Notes: generated by a model not told the origin, from the sequence alone. 64,000 bases of DNA from an uncultured Agrococcus sp. (GCF_945915485.1 NZ_CAMEFJ010000001.1:1-64000), one strand, 5' to 3'; numbered from the stretch's first letter, positions 31,723-43,566 are shown. Translations and numbers: made by a program.

Positions 31723-33248
31723 GTTCGACCATCCCTGGCCAGCATGTCGTCAGCACTCTGCGGCCCCCAGGAACCAGGTTCATACTGCTCGACCGGTGCC
31801 TCCTGTTCTTCCCAGTACTGCTCGACGGGATCGAGGATGCGCCACGAGAGCTCCACCTCGCGATGCCGCGGGAAGAGGGGAGGGTCACCGAGCAGAACGT
31901 CGAGAATCAGTCGTTCGTATGCCTCCGGCGACTCTTCTGTGAAGGCGTGCCCGTATCCGAAGTCCATCGTGACGTCGCGGACGAACATTCCCGTTCCGGG
32001 TACCTTCGAGCCGAACCTGATCGAAATGCCCTCGTTGGGCTGCACGCGGATAACGAGCGCGTTCTCGCCCATTGTGCTCGTCTTCGAAGGATCGAAAAGA
32101 TACTGCGATGCCCGTTTGAACACGATCGCGATTTCGGTGACGCGACGGCCGAGTCGTTTGCCGGTCCTGAGGTAGAAGGGAACTCCCGCCCACCTGCGGT
32201 TATCGACGAACAGTGTAATCGCGGCGAACGTTTCGGTTCTGGACGCCGGGTCCATGCCGTCTTCCTCGAGGAAGCCGCGGACGTGTTTCGCTCCCTGCCA
32301 ACCGCCGGCGTACTGGCCGCGCGCGACACCGGAGGCGAGATCCTCCGGCAGTCGCGTCGCCTGCAGCACCTTCTCCTTCTCGTTCCGTAGATCGGCGGCA
32401 TCGAAAGAAACCGGCTCCTCCATCGCCGTCAGCGCGAAGAGCTGCAGCAGGTGGTTCTGGATGACGTCCCGTGCCGCGCCGACACCGTCGTAATAGCCGG
32501 CCCTGCCGCTCACACCGATGTCCTCGGCCATCGTGATCTGCACGTGGTCGATGAAATTGGCGTTCCAGATCGGCTCCCAGAGCGTATTCGCGAAGCGCAT
32601 CGCGAGGATGTTCTGCACGGTCTCTTTACCGAGGTAGTGGTCGATCCGGAAGACACTGTCCGGCGGGAACACGCTCTCGACCGTCTCGTTCAATTCGCGA
32701 GCCGATTGCAGGTCATGTCCGAACGGCTTCTCGATGACGACCCTGCGCCACTCGTTGTCCTCCGGCGCCGCGAGCCCCGAGCGCTTCAACTGCTGCGTGA
32801 CCATCTGGAATGAGTTCGGCGGAATCGAGAGATAGAACGCGTGGTTGCCCATCGTTCCGCGCTCCCGGTCGAGAGTGCGAACGGTCTCCGCGAGCCTGTC
32901 GAACGCGTCATCGTCATCGAAATCGCCCTGCACGAAGCGGATTCCCTGACGCAGGTGCTCCCACACGGCCTCCCTGAACGGGGTGCGCGCATACAGCTTG
33001 ACGTTCTCGAGGACGACATCGGCGAACTCTTCGCTCGTCCAGGCGCGGCGTCCGAACCCCGTGAGCGCGAATCCCGGCGGCAGCAGGCCCCTGTTGGCGA
33101 GGTCGTACACGGCGGGTAACAGCTTCTTCCGTGCGAGGTCACCCGTGACGCCGAAAATGATGAGCCCGTTCGGCCCTGGGATACGTGTGAGGCGCGCATC
33201 CCGAGACGAGCGAAGCGGATTCTGCCCCGGCCCGATGGGAGCGTTCAT
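31707..33248 (-). CDS. zwf: Glucose-6-phosphate dehydrogenase
   Basis: GVTGDLARKKLLPAVYDLANRG; FRIDHYLGKETVQN. Confidence 0.98.
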   Translation of the reverse strand: MNAPIGPGQNPLRSSRDARLTRIPGPNGLIIFGVTGDLARKKLLPAVYDLANRGLLPPGFALTGFGRRAWTSEEFADVVLENVKLYARTPFREAVWEHLRQGIRFVQGDFDDDDAFDRLAETVRTLDRERGTMGNHAFYLSIPPNSFQMVTQQLKRSGLAAPEDNEWRRVVIEKPFGHDLQSARELNETVESVFPPDSVFRIDHYLGKETVQNILAMRFANTLWEPIWNANFIDHVQITMAEDIGVSGRAGYYDGVGAARDVIQNHLLQLFALTAMEEPVSFDAADLRNEKEKVLQATRLPEDLASGVARGQYAGGWQGAKHVRGFLEEDGMDPASRTETFAAITLFVDNRRWAGVPFYLRTGKRLGRRVTEIAIVFKRASQYLFDPSKTSTMGENALVIRVQPNEGISIRFGSKVPGTGMFVRDVTMDFGYGHAFTEESPEAYERLILDVLLGDPPLFPRHREVELSWRILDPVEQYWEEQEAPVEQYEPGSWGPQSADDMLARDGRTWRRP

Positions 33249-34364
33249 CTACCCGTTTTCCGACTCGAGCTGGCCCCGAACCGTGTCTACGAGTTCGTTC
33301 CAGGAGACCTCGAACTTCTCGACGCCCTCTCGCTCGAGCAATTCCGTCACCTCAATGTACGACACGCCGACACCCTCGACCGCGTCGAGCACGGCGTCGG
33401 CCTCCGTGAAGCCGCCGCTGATAGTGTCACCTCGCACCTCCGCGTGATCCGCGGTTGCTTCGAGCGTGTTCTCCGGCATCGTGTTGACGACTTCATCGGC
33501 AACGAGCTCGGTCACGTACATCGTGTCGGGGTAGGCGGGATCTTTGACACCCGTGGACGCCCACAGCGGCCGCTGCCTGTTGGCTCCCGCTGCCAGGAGA
33601 GTGAGCGCGCGTTCGGAGGCGAATTCCTCCCGATAGACACGATAGGCGAGCCTCGCGTTGGCGATACCGGCCTTGCCCTTCAGCGCGGCGGCCTCCTCCG
33701 TACCGATCTCCGTGAGGCGTTTGTCGATCTCGCTGTCGACGCGCGAGACGAAGAAGGATGCAACCGAGTGGATCTTCGAAAGATCGATGCCCGCTTCCCG
33801 TGCCCGTTCGAGACCGGTGAGGTAGGCGTTGATGACCTCGCGGTATCTCGTCAGCGAGAAGATCAGCGTCACATTGACGCTGATGCCCGCCGCGATCGTG
33901 TCGGCTATTGCGAGCAGCCCCTCATCGGTAGCGGGTATCTTGATCAGCACGTTCTCGCGGCCGACGCGTTCGTGCAGACGTTTCGCCTCGGCGACGGTGC
34001 CCTCGTGATCGTTGGCAAGCAGCGGGCTCACCTCGATGGAAACACGACCGTTGAAGCCGCTGGTGCTCTTGTAGAGACCGTTGAACAGGTCGCAGGCGGA
34101 GGCGACGTCGGCCGTGGTGAGCGCCTCGATCGTCTCATCGACGCTCGCATTCCGTTCCCGTAACGATGCGACGTCCGCTGCGTAGCGCTCACCCTTCGAG
34201 AGCGCGGCTGCGAAGATCGTCGGGTTCGTCGTCACTCCGACAACGTTCCTGCTGCCGATGAGGTCCTGCAGGTTGCCGGTCTCCAGCCGGTCACGTGAGA
34301 GATCGTCGAGCCAGATGCTCACGCCGGCCGTGCTCAGTGCTGCTGTTCTGTCGTTCATAGTCAA
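33249..34364 (-). CDS. tal: Transaldolase
   Basis: [36 protein letters not shown]. Confidence 0.97.
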   Translation of the reverse strand: MTMNDRTAALSTAGVSIWLDDLSRDRLETGNLQDLIGSRNVVGVTTNPTIFAAALSKGERYAADVASLRERNASVDETIEALTTADVASACDLFNGLYKSTSGFNGRVSIEVSPLLANDHEGTVAEAKRLHERVGRENVLIKIPATDEGLLAIADTIAAGISVNVTLIFSLTRYREVINAYLTGLERAREAGIDLSKIHSVASFFVSRVDSEIDKRLTEIGTEEAAALKGKAGIANARLAYRVYREEFASERALTLLAAGANRQRPLWASTGVKDPAYPDTMYVTELVADEVVNTMPENTLEATADHAEVRGDTISGGFTEADAVLDAVEGVGVSYIEVTELLEREGVEKFEVSWNELVDTVRGQLESENG

Positions 34365-36451
34365 ACCTCCTGCGCTGCTGCGATCGATTCGCGTGCTGCA
34401 CGAACTACTGCGTCGGTTGTTATGTCGAAGCGCTCGTAGAGCGTTTCATAATCGGCACTCGCACCGAAGTGATCGATGCCGACGGAGCGGCCGGCGTCGC
34501 CGACGATACCGCGCCAATAGGCGGTCACGCCCGCCTCGACCGAGACTCTGGCACGAACCGTTGATGGCAGCACCGAATCCCGGTAGGCCTCTTCCTGCTC
34601 TTCGAACCATTCGATGCAGGGGGCCGATACGACACGCGCCGCTACGCCATCGGCCATGAGTCGGTCCCTCGCCTCGACAGCGAGCTGCACCTCGGAGCCG
34701 GTTGCGATCAGGATGACGTCCGGCGTGCCGCTGTCGGCATCCGCGAGGACGTAGGCGCCCCTTGCAACGTTGTCGGCGGAAGCGAATGCTCCTTCTCCGC
34801 GCTCGAATACCGGGACACCCTGACGCGTCAGTGCGATTCCGACGGGGGAGTCGCGACGCTCGAGGATCGAGAGCCAGGCCCACGCGGTTTCTGCGGCATC
34901 CGCCGGACGCACGACATCGAACCCCGGGATGAGCCGCAGCGACGCCAGTTGCTCAACCGGCTGGTGCGTCGGTCCGTCCTCTCCGAGACCTATCGAGTCA
35001 TGCGTCCACACGTGGATGGGGTGCACGCCCATGAGCGCAGCGAGTCGCAGCGCCGGCCGCTGGTAGTCGCTGAAGATCAGGAACGTTCCTCCGTATGCCC
35101 GGGTCGGCCCGTGCAGCACGATCCCGTTGAGGATGCTCGCCATCGCGTGCTCACGGATTCCGAAGTGCATCGTGCGTCCGCTGTACGAGGGGTTCGGCCA
35201 CGCTGCAGTGGCCAGATGTTCGGGTGCGAACGAGCCGTACTCGTTCAGCGTCGTGTTGTTCGACCCGGCGAGGTCCGCCGAGCCTCCCCAGAGTTCGGGA
35301 AGCAGCGGCGCGAGCGCGTTCAGAACTTTGCCGCTCGCTGCTCGCGTTGCAACCGAGCTACCGGATTCGAATTCGGGCAGCGCATCCGCGAGCCCTGCCG
35401 GGAGCTCGCCGGCCTGCAGCCTGTCCAGGAGCGCTTTACGCTCCGGGTTCGCAGCGGCCCAGGAGTCGAACGAGCGCTGCCACGCTGCACGTGCCTCCGC
35501 GGCTCTTGCGGCCGCATTCTCGCGCGTGTATTCGATGACCTCTGCATCGACTGCGAAGTGCTGCTCGGGATCCGCACCCAGCGTGGTCTTGAGGGCCGCG
35601 AGCTCCTCACCGCCCAGCTTGGAGCCGTGAATGCCTCCCGTGTTCTGCTTCTTCGGCGACGGCCATCCGATGATGGTGTCGAGCACGATGAAACTGGGCC
35701 TATCTGTCTCCCGCTGCGCGGCGCGAATAGCCTCGTGGAGCGCTTCGACGTCCTCGACGTAACCGGACTCCTGACGCCACCGCACGCGCTGCACATGCCA
35801 GCCGTACGACTCGTATCTGGCAGCTGTGTCCTCCGTGAAGGCGATGCGAGTGTCGTCCTCGATCGAGATCTCGTTCGCATCGTAGATCACCACGAGATTG
35901 CCGAGTGCCTGCGTACCGGCGAGCGAGGAGGCTTCACTCGTGACGCCCTCCTGTACATCACCGTCGGAAGCGATGACGTACGTGAAATGATCGAAAGGGT
36001 CGTCCGCCCCGCCGCCGGGGTTGAACAGCTGCGATTCGTAACGCTGCGCGTATGCGAAACCGACTGCTGAAGCGAGCCCCTGACCGAGCGGTCCGGTCGT
36101 GATCTCGACGCCGGCCGCGTGGCCGTATTCGGGGTGCCCTGCCGTCTTCGAACCCCACGTGCGCAGTGCCTTGAGGTCATCGAGCTCCATATCGCAGCCC
36201 TCGAAGTAGTGCTGCACGTACTGCGTGAGGGATGTGTGGCCGGGGGAGAGGATGAAACGGTCGCGGCCGATCCAGTGCGGATCGGCCGGATCACGACGCA
36301 TGATCTTCTGGAACAGCAGGTGCGCCACGGGCGCCAGGCTCATCGCGGTCCCCGGATGTCCGCTGCCCACCTTCTCAACGGCATCCGCCGCGAGAATCCG
36401 CGCGGTGTCAACCGCACGCCTGTCGAGATCCGTCCACGTGAACGCTGCCAT
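34361..36451 (-). CDS. tkt: Transketolase
   Basis: [41 protein letters not shown]. Confidence 0.98.
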   Translation of the reverse strand: MAAFTWTDLDRRAVDTARILAADAVEKVGSGHPGTAMSLAPVAHLLFQKIMRRDPADPHWIGRDRFILSPGHTSLTQYVQHYFEGCDMELDDLKALRTWGSKTAGHPEYGHAAGVEITTGPLGQGLASAVGFAYAQRYESQLFNPGGGADDPFDHFTYVIASDGDVQEGVTSEASSLAGTQALGNLVVIYDANEISIEDDTRIAFTEDTAARYESYGWHVQRVRWRQESGYVEDVEALHEAIRAAQRETDRPSFIVLDTIIGWPSPKKQNTGGIHGSKLGGEELAALKTTLGADPEQHFAVDAEVIEYTRENAAARAAEARAAWQRSFDSWAAANPERKALLDRLQAGELPAGLADALPEFESGSSVATRAASGKVLNALAPLLPELWGGSADLAGSNNTTLNEYGSFAPEHLATAAWPNPSYSGRTMHFGIREHAMASILNGIVLHGPTRAYGGTFLIFSDYQRPALRLAALMGVHPIHVWTHDSIGLGEDGPTHQPVEQLASLRLIPGFDVVRPADAAETAWAWLSILERRDSPVGIALTRQGVPVFERGEGAFASADNVARGAYVLADADSGTPDVILIATGSEVQLAVEARDRLMADGVAARVVSAPCIEWFEEQEEAYRDSVLPSTVRARVSVEAGVTAYWRGIVGDAGRSVGIDHFGASADYETLYERFDITTDAVVRAARESIAAAQEV

Positions 36452-36563
36452 CCGGCACTCCTAACGACGTTTCGTTCTGCGCGGCGGGGCCGCGTCACTG
36501 CGTACCACTCTAGTGCCGCATCGCGGGTAGGATGGGTGTAGCTCGCGCCGATCGGAAGGGTCC

Positions 36564-37487
36564 ATGTCCACAGCGTCCTCACTCACTCAGTCGCGCACGC
36601 GCATCTCTCCGCGAGAGAAGTTCGGCGCGTACGTGGCGCTCACGAAACCCAGAGTGATCGAACTTCTGCTCGTGACTGCGCTGCCGACCATGGTGCTAGC
36701 GGCAGGCGGACTGCCACCTCTCAGCGCGGTTGTGGCGACGCTCGTCGGCGGCTTCATGAGTGCCGGCAGCGCGAACGCGTTCAACATGATCATCGATCGC
36801 GACATCGATCGGGTCATGGAACGCACGAAGCGCCGCCCGCTCGTCACGGGTACGCTGAGCGTCGTCGAAGCGCACGTTTTCGCCTGGGCACTCGCCGTCG
36901 CTTCCACCCTGGTCCTCGGCTTCATGGCGAACTGGGTCGCAGCATCCTTCTCCGTTGCGGCGATCTTCTTCTACGTCGTGATCTACAGCCTCGTGCTGAA
37001 ACGGCGAACGGAACAGAACATCGTGTGGGGCGGAATCGCCGGATGCTTCCCCGTCGTCATCGGCTGGAGTGCAGTGACGGGAAGTGTCGACTGGCCCGCC
37101 TGGATCCTGTTCCTGCTCGTCTTCCTCTGGACCCCTGCGCACTACTGGCCGCTCTCGATGAAATACCGCGCCGACTACACCGCGGCCAACGTACCGATGC
37201 TCGCGGTCGTGCGGGGCAAGCGCGTCGTCGGGTTGCAGGTCATTCTCTATGCGTGGGCCAGCTTCGCGAGCACCATGCTGCTCATCCCTGTCGCAGGGAT
37301 GGGGCTGCTGTACTCCGCCATCGCGGTCGTGGCCGGCGCATGGTTCGTTGCCGAATCACACATGCTCTACAACCGGGCACTCCGGGAACACGCAGAGATC
37401 AAGGCCATGCGGGTGTTCCACGCGTCGAACCTGTACTTGACGCTGATCTTCGTCTCGGTCGGTATCGACCCGCTGCTGCCCTTCTGA
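36564..37487 (+). CDS. ctaB: Protoheme IX farnesyltransferase
   Basis: NMIIDRDIDRVMERTKRRPL; UbiA-family TM pattern. Confidence 0.97.
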   Translation: MSTASSLTQSRTRISPREKFGAYVALTKPRVIELLLVTALPTMVLAAGGLPPLSAVVATLVGGFMSAGSANAFNMIIDRDIDRVMERTKRRPLVTGTLSVVEAHVFAWALAVASTLVLGFMANWVAASFSVAAIFFYVVIYSLVLKRRTEQNIVWGGIAGCFPVVIGWSAVTGSVDWPAWILFLLVFLWTPAHYWPLSMKYRADYTAANVPMLAVVRGKRVVGLQVILYAWASFASTMLLIPVAGMGLLYSAIAVVAGAWFVAESHMLYNRALREHAEIKAMRVFHASNLYLTLIFVSVGIDPLLPF

Positions 37488-37493
37488 ACCGGA

Positions 37494-37563
37494 CAACTTC
37501 TCGGTCCCTGGGCGCCGACACGCCGTAAATCAGCCTTCCCGTCGCCAGGCGACCGAGAAGTTG
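37494..37563. repeat. 70-nt palindromic dispersed repeat, copy B (diverged)
   Basis: CAACTTCTCGGTC...CCGACACGCCG...GACCGAGAAGTTG; same length and terminal stem as copies A, C and D; 6 nt from both convergent stop codons. Confidence 0.85.
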
Positions 37564-37569
37564 GCGGGA

Positions 37570-38520
37570 TCAGCCGAGAATCGGGCGACCGCGCTTGTCA
37601 ACCAACAGGTCGAGGTTCGTCAATATGCGCCCTTCGCGCAGTGCCCACGGCGAGACGTCGAGCTCACGCACCTTGAAGGCTCGCATGGCCTCCAGCAGAA
37701 CAACAGCCCCGCCGACGATCTGAAACGTTCTGTCCTCGGTTATGCCGGGAAGCTGGTGTCTGCTCACGGCATCCATCTTCCCGATTCGCGGAGTCCAGTC
37801 CTCGAGCTGTTCACGGTAGAGCACGACGCGATCGCTGCCGCCCACCCCGGGTTGCATATTGCCGGCCAGCCGGGCGAGCGACCTGATCGTCTTCGATGAA
37901 CCCACGACGTGATCGGGTTTACCGACCTCGCGGAGCTCATCGACAACGCCTTCGATGATCTCGCGCGCGTGCTTCCTGAGACGCTTGATCTCCTTGCCCC
38001 TGGGTGGGTCGGAGGAGAAAAAGTGATTGGTGACGCGCCCTGCACCCAGCGGGAGCGAGAGCGCCCTATCGGGAAACTCGTCGGCTCCCGATGCAAGCTC
38101 AAGCGAGCCACCGCCGATATCGAAAAGCATGAGCCGCCCTGCGCTCCAGCCGAACCAGCGGCGCACGGCCAGGAAGGTCAGTTTTGCTTCGTCTTCCCCC
38201 GCCAGGATGTCGAGCTTGACACCGGTCTCCCTCTCGATGCGGGCAACGACCTCGTCGCCGTTCGCGGCTTCCCTGATCGCGCTCGTCGCCATGACGAAGA
38301 AGTCGTCCAGGCTTTCGGGGTCCGCGATGTCGACGCAATCGTTGACGGCACGAATCAGGGCATCCTGCCCCTCGACCGTGATCGCGTCGTTCTCGACGTA
38401 GCGCATGATCCTCAGCACGATCTTGTGCGAGCGTTCCGGGTTCGGACGCCCTCCCGCTCGGGCATCGACGATGAGCAGGTGCACCGTGTTGGACCCTATG
38501 TCGAGAACGCCGAGTTTCAT
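37570..38520 (-). CDS. Ppx/GppA phosphatase family protein
   Basis: MKLGVLDIGSNTVHLLIVDA; FDIGGGSLELA; start at 38520. Confidence 0.93.
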   Translation of the reverse strand: MKLGVLDIGSNTVHLLIVDARAGGRPNPERSHKIVLRIMRYVENDAITVEGQDALIRAVNDCVDIADPESLDDFFVMATSAIREAANGDEVVARIERETGVKLDILAGEDEAKLTFLAVRRWFGWSAGRLMLFDIGGGSLELASGADEFPDRALSLPLGAGRVTNHFFSSDPPRGKEIKRLRKHAREIIEGVVDELREVGKPDHVVGSSKTIRSLARLAGNMQPGVGGSDRVVLYREQLEDWTPRIGKMDAVSRHQLPGITEDRTFQIVGGAVVLLEAMRAFKVRELDVSPWALREGRILTNLDLLVDKRGRPILG

Positions 38521-39674
38521 GCCGTCTCCACGCTCATAGCGGGGCTGTTCGTTGCTGCGGCGGCAATCTTGAGTCTCATCGCAACGACCGTATAGGCCGC
38601 GGCAGAGAGAGCGGCGAGTACCATGTGGATGCCGACGAGCAAAGGGGGTAGACCGTCGCGAGCCTGCCATACCCCGACGACGATCTGCACAACGATTGCG
38701 ACAGCTAGAACGAGCAGCCACTTCAGCGGAGGAAGCCGAAGTGACCAGGCTGCGATCACTAGCGCGACGACGAGTACCGCGAGGAGGTAGCCCGGCCAGG
38801 CATGGACGTGCGACATGAACGTCGCGTCGAAGCCGTCGCGAATAACGTTCGCATCGCCAGAGTGCGGGCCCGATGCGGTCGTGAGAACCCCGAAGGAGAT
38901 CGTCGCGGCCAGGAAGAACCCGGTGATGTGCGTGAGCCCCGCGAACCAGCCGGGAACCGCCCTGGTGCGCCGGCGCGGTACTGCACGGAATCGCACGAGG
39001 TACGCCGCGGTCACACACACGAGCAGCAGCGACGACGTGTAGTGGAACCCCACGATCCACGGGTTAAGACCCGTCAAGACGGTGATCCCGCCGACCAGGG
39101 CCTGCGCGATCACTCCGCTGAAGACCACCCACGCCAGCACAACGAGATCACGTCGTCCCGGTGCAGTTCGAGTGGTGCTGATGGCCGCCCACACGACTCC
39201 TGCGAGCAGGACAGCGTTGGCCGCAACCCACGTGAACTCCTCGGCGGGGGTGAAAGAAACCACGACATAGACCGACGTAGCGGCAAGAACGGAACCGAGC
39301 GCGAACCAGCCGGTCGTGATCAGCTCGCGTCTTGCGTGTATGTGCCGCCACGTGAGCAGCAGCACCGCAAGCGCGGCGATACCAACCACCCCCGTCATGA
39401 GGCGGTTGCCGAACTCGATGACCCCGTGAATTCCTTGTTCCGGTAGTGGCACGAGCGACTCCGGCGTACACATCGGCCAGTCCGAGCATCCCAGTCCAGA
39501 GCCGGTCAGCCGAACAGCGCCGCCGGTTCCAATGATCGTGACCTCAGCGACGAAGGACACCCAGGCGAAGACGAAGAGGCTGATGCGCCGTTGGGTCAGG
39601 ACGGTCAACCGTTTGCCGAACAACGTGAGAGCGGCAACAATCCGGGTGGTTCGCGAGTGGCGAACGTCTTGCAC
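38517..39674 (-). CDS. ctaA: COX15/CtaA family heme A synthase
   Basis: GTGGAVRLTGSGLGCSDWPMC, VIEFGNRLMTG; start inferred at GTG 39674 inside a longer open frame. Confidence 0.9.
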   Translation of the reverse strand: MQDVRHSRTTRIVAALTLFGKRLTVLTQRRISLFVFAWVSFVAEVTIIGTGGAVRLTGSGLGCSDWPMCTPESLVPLPEQGIHGVIEFGNRLMTGVVGIAALAVLLLTWRHIHARRELITTGWFALGSVLAATSVYVVVSFTPAEEFTWVAANAVLLAGVVWAAISTTRTAPGRRDLVVLAWVVFSGVIAQALVGGITVLTGLNPWIVGFHYTSSLLLVCVTAAYLVRFRAVPRRRTRAVPGWFAGLTHITGFFLAATISFGVLTTASGPHSGDANVIRDGFDATFMSHVHAWPGYLLAVLVVALVIAAWSLRLPPLKWLLVLAVAIVVQIVVGVWQARDGLPPLLVGIHMVLAALSAAAYTVVAMRLKIAAAATNSPAMSVETA

Positions 39675-39854
39675 AATAAACCCTCTTCCTAGTCTGCACT
39701 TCTGGCCGGTTGACGCTAGGCTGGACAGAGTGCGATCTCCACTGATGAGCGCATAACGCAGCGCTGCCGGGTCGATATCTGTAACCAGTATCCAACGAAT
39801 TAGTCGTCGGCGCGATTCGACGAGGCCCGAAGATCGCAAGATGAGAGGGGAACC

Positions 39855-41273
39855 ATGAGCGACGTCATCCTTGACCGCCCTGAACTGGAAGGGCTGGGCC
39901 AGTACGAGTTCGGCTGGCACGATTCCGACGAGGCAGGCGCGAAAGCCCAGCGGGGCCTCAGCAACGAGGTTGTTGAGAACATCTCCAGCCTGAAGAACGA
40001 ACCTGAATGGATGTTGCAGACGCGCCTCAAGGCGCTCAAGCACTTCGACAGGAAGCCGATGCCCACGTGGGGCGCAGACCTGTCGGAGATCGACTTCGAC
40101 AACATCAAGTACTTCGTCCGTTCGACGGAGAAGCAGGCGACGAGCTGGGAAGACCTGCCAGAGGACATCAAGAACACGTACGACCGCCTCGGACTTCCGG
40201 AAGCCGAACGTCAGCGCCTCGTCGCCGGCGTCGCCGCGCAGTACGAGTCGGAGGTCGTCTTCCACTCGATCCGCGAGGACCTCGAGCAGCAGGGTGTCAT
40301 CTTCCTCGACACCGACACCGCTCTCAAGGAGCATCCTGAGTTCTTCGAAGAGTACTTCGGCACGGTCATTCCGGCAGCTGACAACAAGTTCGCGGCACTC
40401 AACACGGCCGTGTGGTCCGGTGGCTCGTTCGTGTACATTCCCAAGGGCGTGCACGTCGAGATTCCGCTGCAGGCATACTTCCGTATCAACACGGAGAACA
40501 TGGGTCAGTTCGAAAGAACCCTGATCATCGCGGACGAGGGCTCGTACGTCCACTACATCGAGGGCTGCACGGCGCCGATCTATAAGTCCGACTCGCTGCA
40601 CTCTGCCGTTGTCGAGATCATCGCCAAGAAGAACGCTCGAGTCCGCTACACGACCATCCAGAACTGGTCGAACAACGTCTACAACTTGGTGACGAAGCGA
40701 GCTATCGCACACGAGGGCGCGACCATGGAGTGGGTCGACGGCAACATCGGCTCGAAGGTCACCATGAAGTATCCTTCGATCTTCCTCACGGGCGAGCGCG
40801 CCAAGGGAGAAACGCTTTCCGTCGCCTTCGCGGGCCCCGGTCAGCACCAGGATGCGGGCGCCAAGATGGTCCACATGGCTCCTCACACGACGTCGTCGAT
40901 CACCTCGAAGTCGATCGCCCGTGGAGGGGGTCGTGCCGGCTACCGCGGAGAGATCCGGGTGGATGCCAACGCGCATCACGCCGCAAACTCGGTCATCTGC
41001 GACGCGCTGCTGGTCGACACACAATCGCGCTCGGACACCTATCCGGCCATCGACATCCGTGTCGATGACGTCGTGCTGGGTCACGAAGCGACGGTCTCGA
41101 AGGTCTCGGAAGAGCAACTCTTCTACCTCATGAGTCGCGGGATGAGCGAAACAGAGGCCATGGCCATGATCGTGCGCGGCTTCATCGAGCCCATCGCACG
41201 CGAGCTGCCGATGGAATATGCCCTTGAACTCAACACACTCATCCAGATGAACATGGAAGGATCGGTCGGTTAA
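39855..41273 (+). CDS. sufB: Fe-S cluster assembly protein SufB
   Basis: [25 protein letters not shown]. Confidence 0.98.
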   Translation: MSDVILDRPELEGLGQYEFGWHDSDEAGAKAQRGLSNEVVENISSLKNEPEWMLQTRLKALKHFDRKPMPTWGADLSEIDFDNIKYFVRSTEKQATSWEDLPEDIKNTYDRLGLPEAERQRLVAGVAAQYESEVVFHSIREDLEQQGVIFLDTDTALKEHPEFFEEYFGTVIPAADNKFAALNTAVWSGGSFVYIPKGVHVEIPLQAYFRINTENMGQFERTLIIADEGSYVHYIEGCTAPIYKSDSLHSAVVEIIAKKNARVRYTTIQNWSNNVYNLVTKRAIAHEGATMEWVDGNIGSKVTMKYPSIFLTGERAKGETLSVAFAGPGQHQDAGAKMVHMAPHTTSSITSKSIARGGGRAGYRGEIRVDANAHHAANSVICDALLVDTQSRSDTYPAIDIRVDDVVLGHEATVSKVSEEQLFYLMSRGMSETEAMAMIVRGFIEPIARELPMEYALELNTLIQMNMEGSVG

Positions 41274-42458
41274 ATGACAACGGCTGAGAAGTTCGTCCCC
41301 ATTCAGACGCGGTCCGAGCGCCCGACCTCGTTCGATCCGAACGACTACGAGCGCCCCACCGGCCGCGAGGTCAACTGGAAGCACACCGACCTGCGCCGGC
41401 TGGCTCCTCTCCTGGTCGATGAAGAGACCGAGAACGTAGGACGCGACGGCATCGAGTACGACGTAGCGTCTCTCGAAGCCGGCGGCTACCTCGTCGAGTC
41501 GGCCGGGCACGACGCTGCCCCCAGGGGAGAGCTGTTCCTCCCGGAAGACCTGCCGAGCGCTATCGCCTGGAAGCGGTGCGCGAACGCACTTCACGTGCAG
41601 ATCCCCGCGGGCGTTGCGGTCGATGAGCCGCTCATCGCCCGCCTCAAGGGCCTGGGGGCGGACATCCACGCGAACGCGCACATCATCATCGAGGCGCTTC
41701 CGGGATCGCAGGCCACCGTCGTGCTGCACCACACGGGATCTGTCGCCTACGCGCAGAATGTCGAGATCATCGTCAGGGAGAATGCCCGGCTGAATGTCGT
41801 TACGGTGCAGGACTGGCAGGACGACACCGTGCACGCCTCCGCACACCAGGCTCGCGTCGACGACGGAGCGTACCTGAAGCACATCGTCGTTTCCTTCGGC
41901 GGTGGGGTCGTACGCGTGAACCCATCGGTGCGCCTGCACGGCGAGGGCAGCGAAACCGAAATGTACGGTGTTTCGTTCGCGGACGCGGGCCAGCACATGG
42001 AGAACCAGGTCTACATGTTCCACGAGGGTGAGAACACCGTCGGCAACGTGCTCTACAAGGATGCTCTCCAGGGTGAAGGAGCGCGTTCGGTCTGGATCGG
42101 CGATGTACTGATCGGCGCAGACGCAGTCGGCACCGACAGCTACGAGAAGAACCAGAACCTCGTGCTCACCGACGGCACGCGCACCGATTCGATTCCGAAC
42201 CTCGAAATCAAGAACGGCAACATCGAAGGGGCGGGACACGCATCCGCGACGAGCCGCTTCGACGACGAGCACATGTTCTATCTGCAGAGCCGTGGTATAT
42301 CCGGAGAAGAGGCGCGTCGCCTCGTCGTCATCGGATTCCTGATGGAAATCGTTCAGAAGATCGGCATCGAATCGATCGAATCGCGAATCGCCGAACTCAT
42401 CGAAGAAGAGCTGGCCGCAGGCGCGGAACTCGCTCCCGCTTCGAAGGCGGGGGCATGA
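41274..42458 (+). CDS. sufD: Fe-S cluster assembly protein SufD
   Basis: EIKNGNIEGAGHASATSRFDDEHMFYLQSRGI. Confidence 0.97.
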   Translation: MTTAEKFVPIQTRSERPTSFDPNDYERPTGREVNWKHTDLRRLAPLLVDEETENVGRDGIEYDVASLEAGGYLVESAGHDAAPRGELFLPEDLPSAIAWKRCANALHVQIPAGVAVDEPLIARLKGLGADIHANAHIIIEALPGSQATVVLHHTGSVAYAQNVEIIVRENARLNVVTVQDWQDDTVHASAHQARVDDGAYLKHIVVSFGGGVVRVNPSVRLHGEGSETEMYGVSFADAGQHMENQVYMFHEGENTVGNVLYKDALQGEGARSVWIGDVLIGADAVGTDSYEKNQNLVLTDGTRTDSIPNLEIKNGNIEGAGHASATSRFDDEHMFYLQSRGISGEEARRLVVIGFLMEIVQKIGIESIESRIAELIEEELAAGAELAPASKAGA

Positions 42459-42808
42459 CCGCAGTCCGCGTTGCCTCCGTTGACGAGATCAGCCTGACGG
42501 ATCCCTTGAAGGTCGAGGTCGGTGGAATCCCCGTCGCCCTCGTCCGCGACTCCGCAGGCGAAATCCATGCGCTCGGCGACACGTGCACGCACGGAGAGAT
42601 CTCGCTTTCAGAGGGATTCATAGAGGGCGACACCCTCGAGTGCTGGGCCCACGGCTCACGCTTCAACATGTTCAATGGCAAGCCCGAGAACCTGCCGGCT
42701 TACGAACCGGTTCCGGTGTTTCCTGTCACGATCGACGGCGACAGTGTGCTGATCGACGTGGGGAACCCGATTGATGTGAGCGGCAACGCCGCTGGAAAGG
42801 ATGACTGA
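42455..42808 (+). CDS. Rieske-type non-heme iron oxygenase ferredoxin subunit
   Basis: CTHGEISLSEGFIEGDTLECWAHGSRF Rieske-like cluster motif (CxH...CxxH). Confidence 0.92.
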   Translation: MTAVRVASVDEISLTDPLKVEVGGIPVALVRDSAGEIHALGDTCTHGEISLSEGFIEGDTLECWAHGSRFNMFNGKPENLPAYEPVPVFPVTIDGDSVLIDVGNPIDVSGNAAGKDD

Positions 42809-43566
42809 TGAGCGTTCTGGAGATTAAGGACCTCAAGGTTTCTATCGAGACCGACGCAGGCCCCAAGCAGATCCTGAAGGGCGTTGATCTTACGATCAAC
42901 TCCGATCAGATCCACGCGATCATGGGGCCGAACGGCTCCGGGAAGTCGACGCTGGCCTACGCCATCGCCGGGCACCCGCGCTACAACGTCGATAGTGGAT
43001 CCATAACCCTCGATGGCGAAGACGTCCTGGAAATGGAAGTGGACGAGCGCGCGCAGGCCGGACTTTTCCTGGCCATGCAGTACCCCGTCGAAATCCCCGG
43101 TGTCACGGTGTCGAACTTCCTCCGCACGGCGAAGACCGCTCTCACGGGCGAGGCACCGAAGATCCGCGAGTGGGTCGGCGACGTTCGCGAGGCCATGGAC
43201 TCACTGCGCATGGATTCCTCGTTCCAGGAGCGCAACGTCAACGAAGGATTCTCCGGCGGTGAGAAGAAGCGTCACGAGATCCTCCAGATGGAGCTGCTCA
43301 GGCCTCGTTTCGCGGTTCTCGACGAAACCGACTCCGGTCTCGACATCGATGCCCTTCGCGTCGTGTCCGAAGGAGTCAACCGCGTCAAGCAAGCAAACAA
43401 GATGGGTGTCTTGCTGATTACGCACTACACGCGTATCCTGCGGTACATCCAGCCCGACTTCGTGCACGTGTTCGTGGACGGTCGCATCGCAGAAGAAGGC
43501 GGTCGCGAGCTCGCGGATCGACTCGAGGAAGAGGGCTACGACCGCTACCTGAATGCGAGTGTGTAA
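42808..43566 (+). CDS. sufC: Fe-S cluster assembly ATPase SufC
   Basis: IMGPNGSGKSTLAYAIAGHPRY; GFSGGEKKRHEILQM. Confidence 0.98.
   Translation: MSVLEIKDLKVSIETDAGPKQILKGVDLTINSDQIHAIMGPNGSGKSTLAYAIAGHPRYNVDSGSITLDGEDVLEMEVDERAQAGLFLAMQYPVEIPGVTVSNFLRTAKTALTGEAPKIREWVGDVREAMDSLRMDSSFQERNVNEGFSGGEKKRHEILQMELLRPRFAVLDETDSGLDIDALRVVSEGVNRVKQANKMGVLLITHYTRILRYIQPDFVHVFVDGRIAEEGGRELADRLEEEGYDRYLNASV

Noticed and set aside
38517-42272. 1251-aa minus-strand open frame running antisense through sufB and sufD
   Set aside because: Only the 38517-39674 part is CtaA; the upstream part is shadow coding against clearly recognised sufB/sufD and is Arg/Val/Asp-rich, typical of GC-biased antisense frames.
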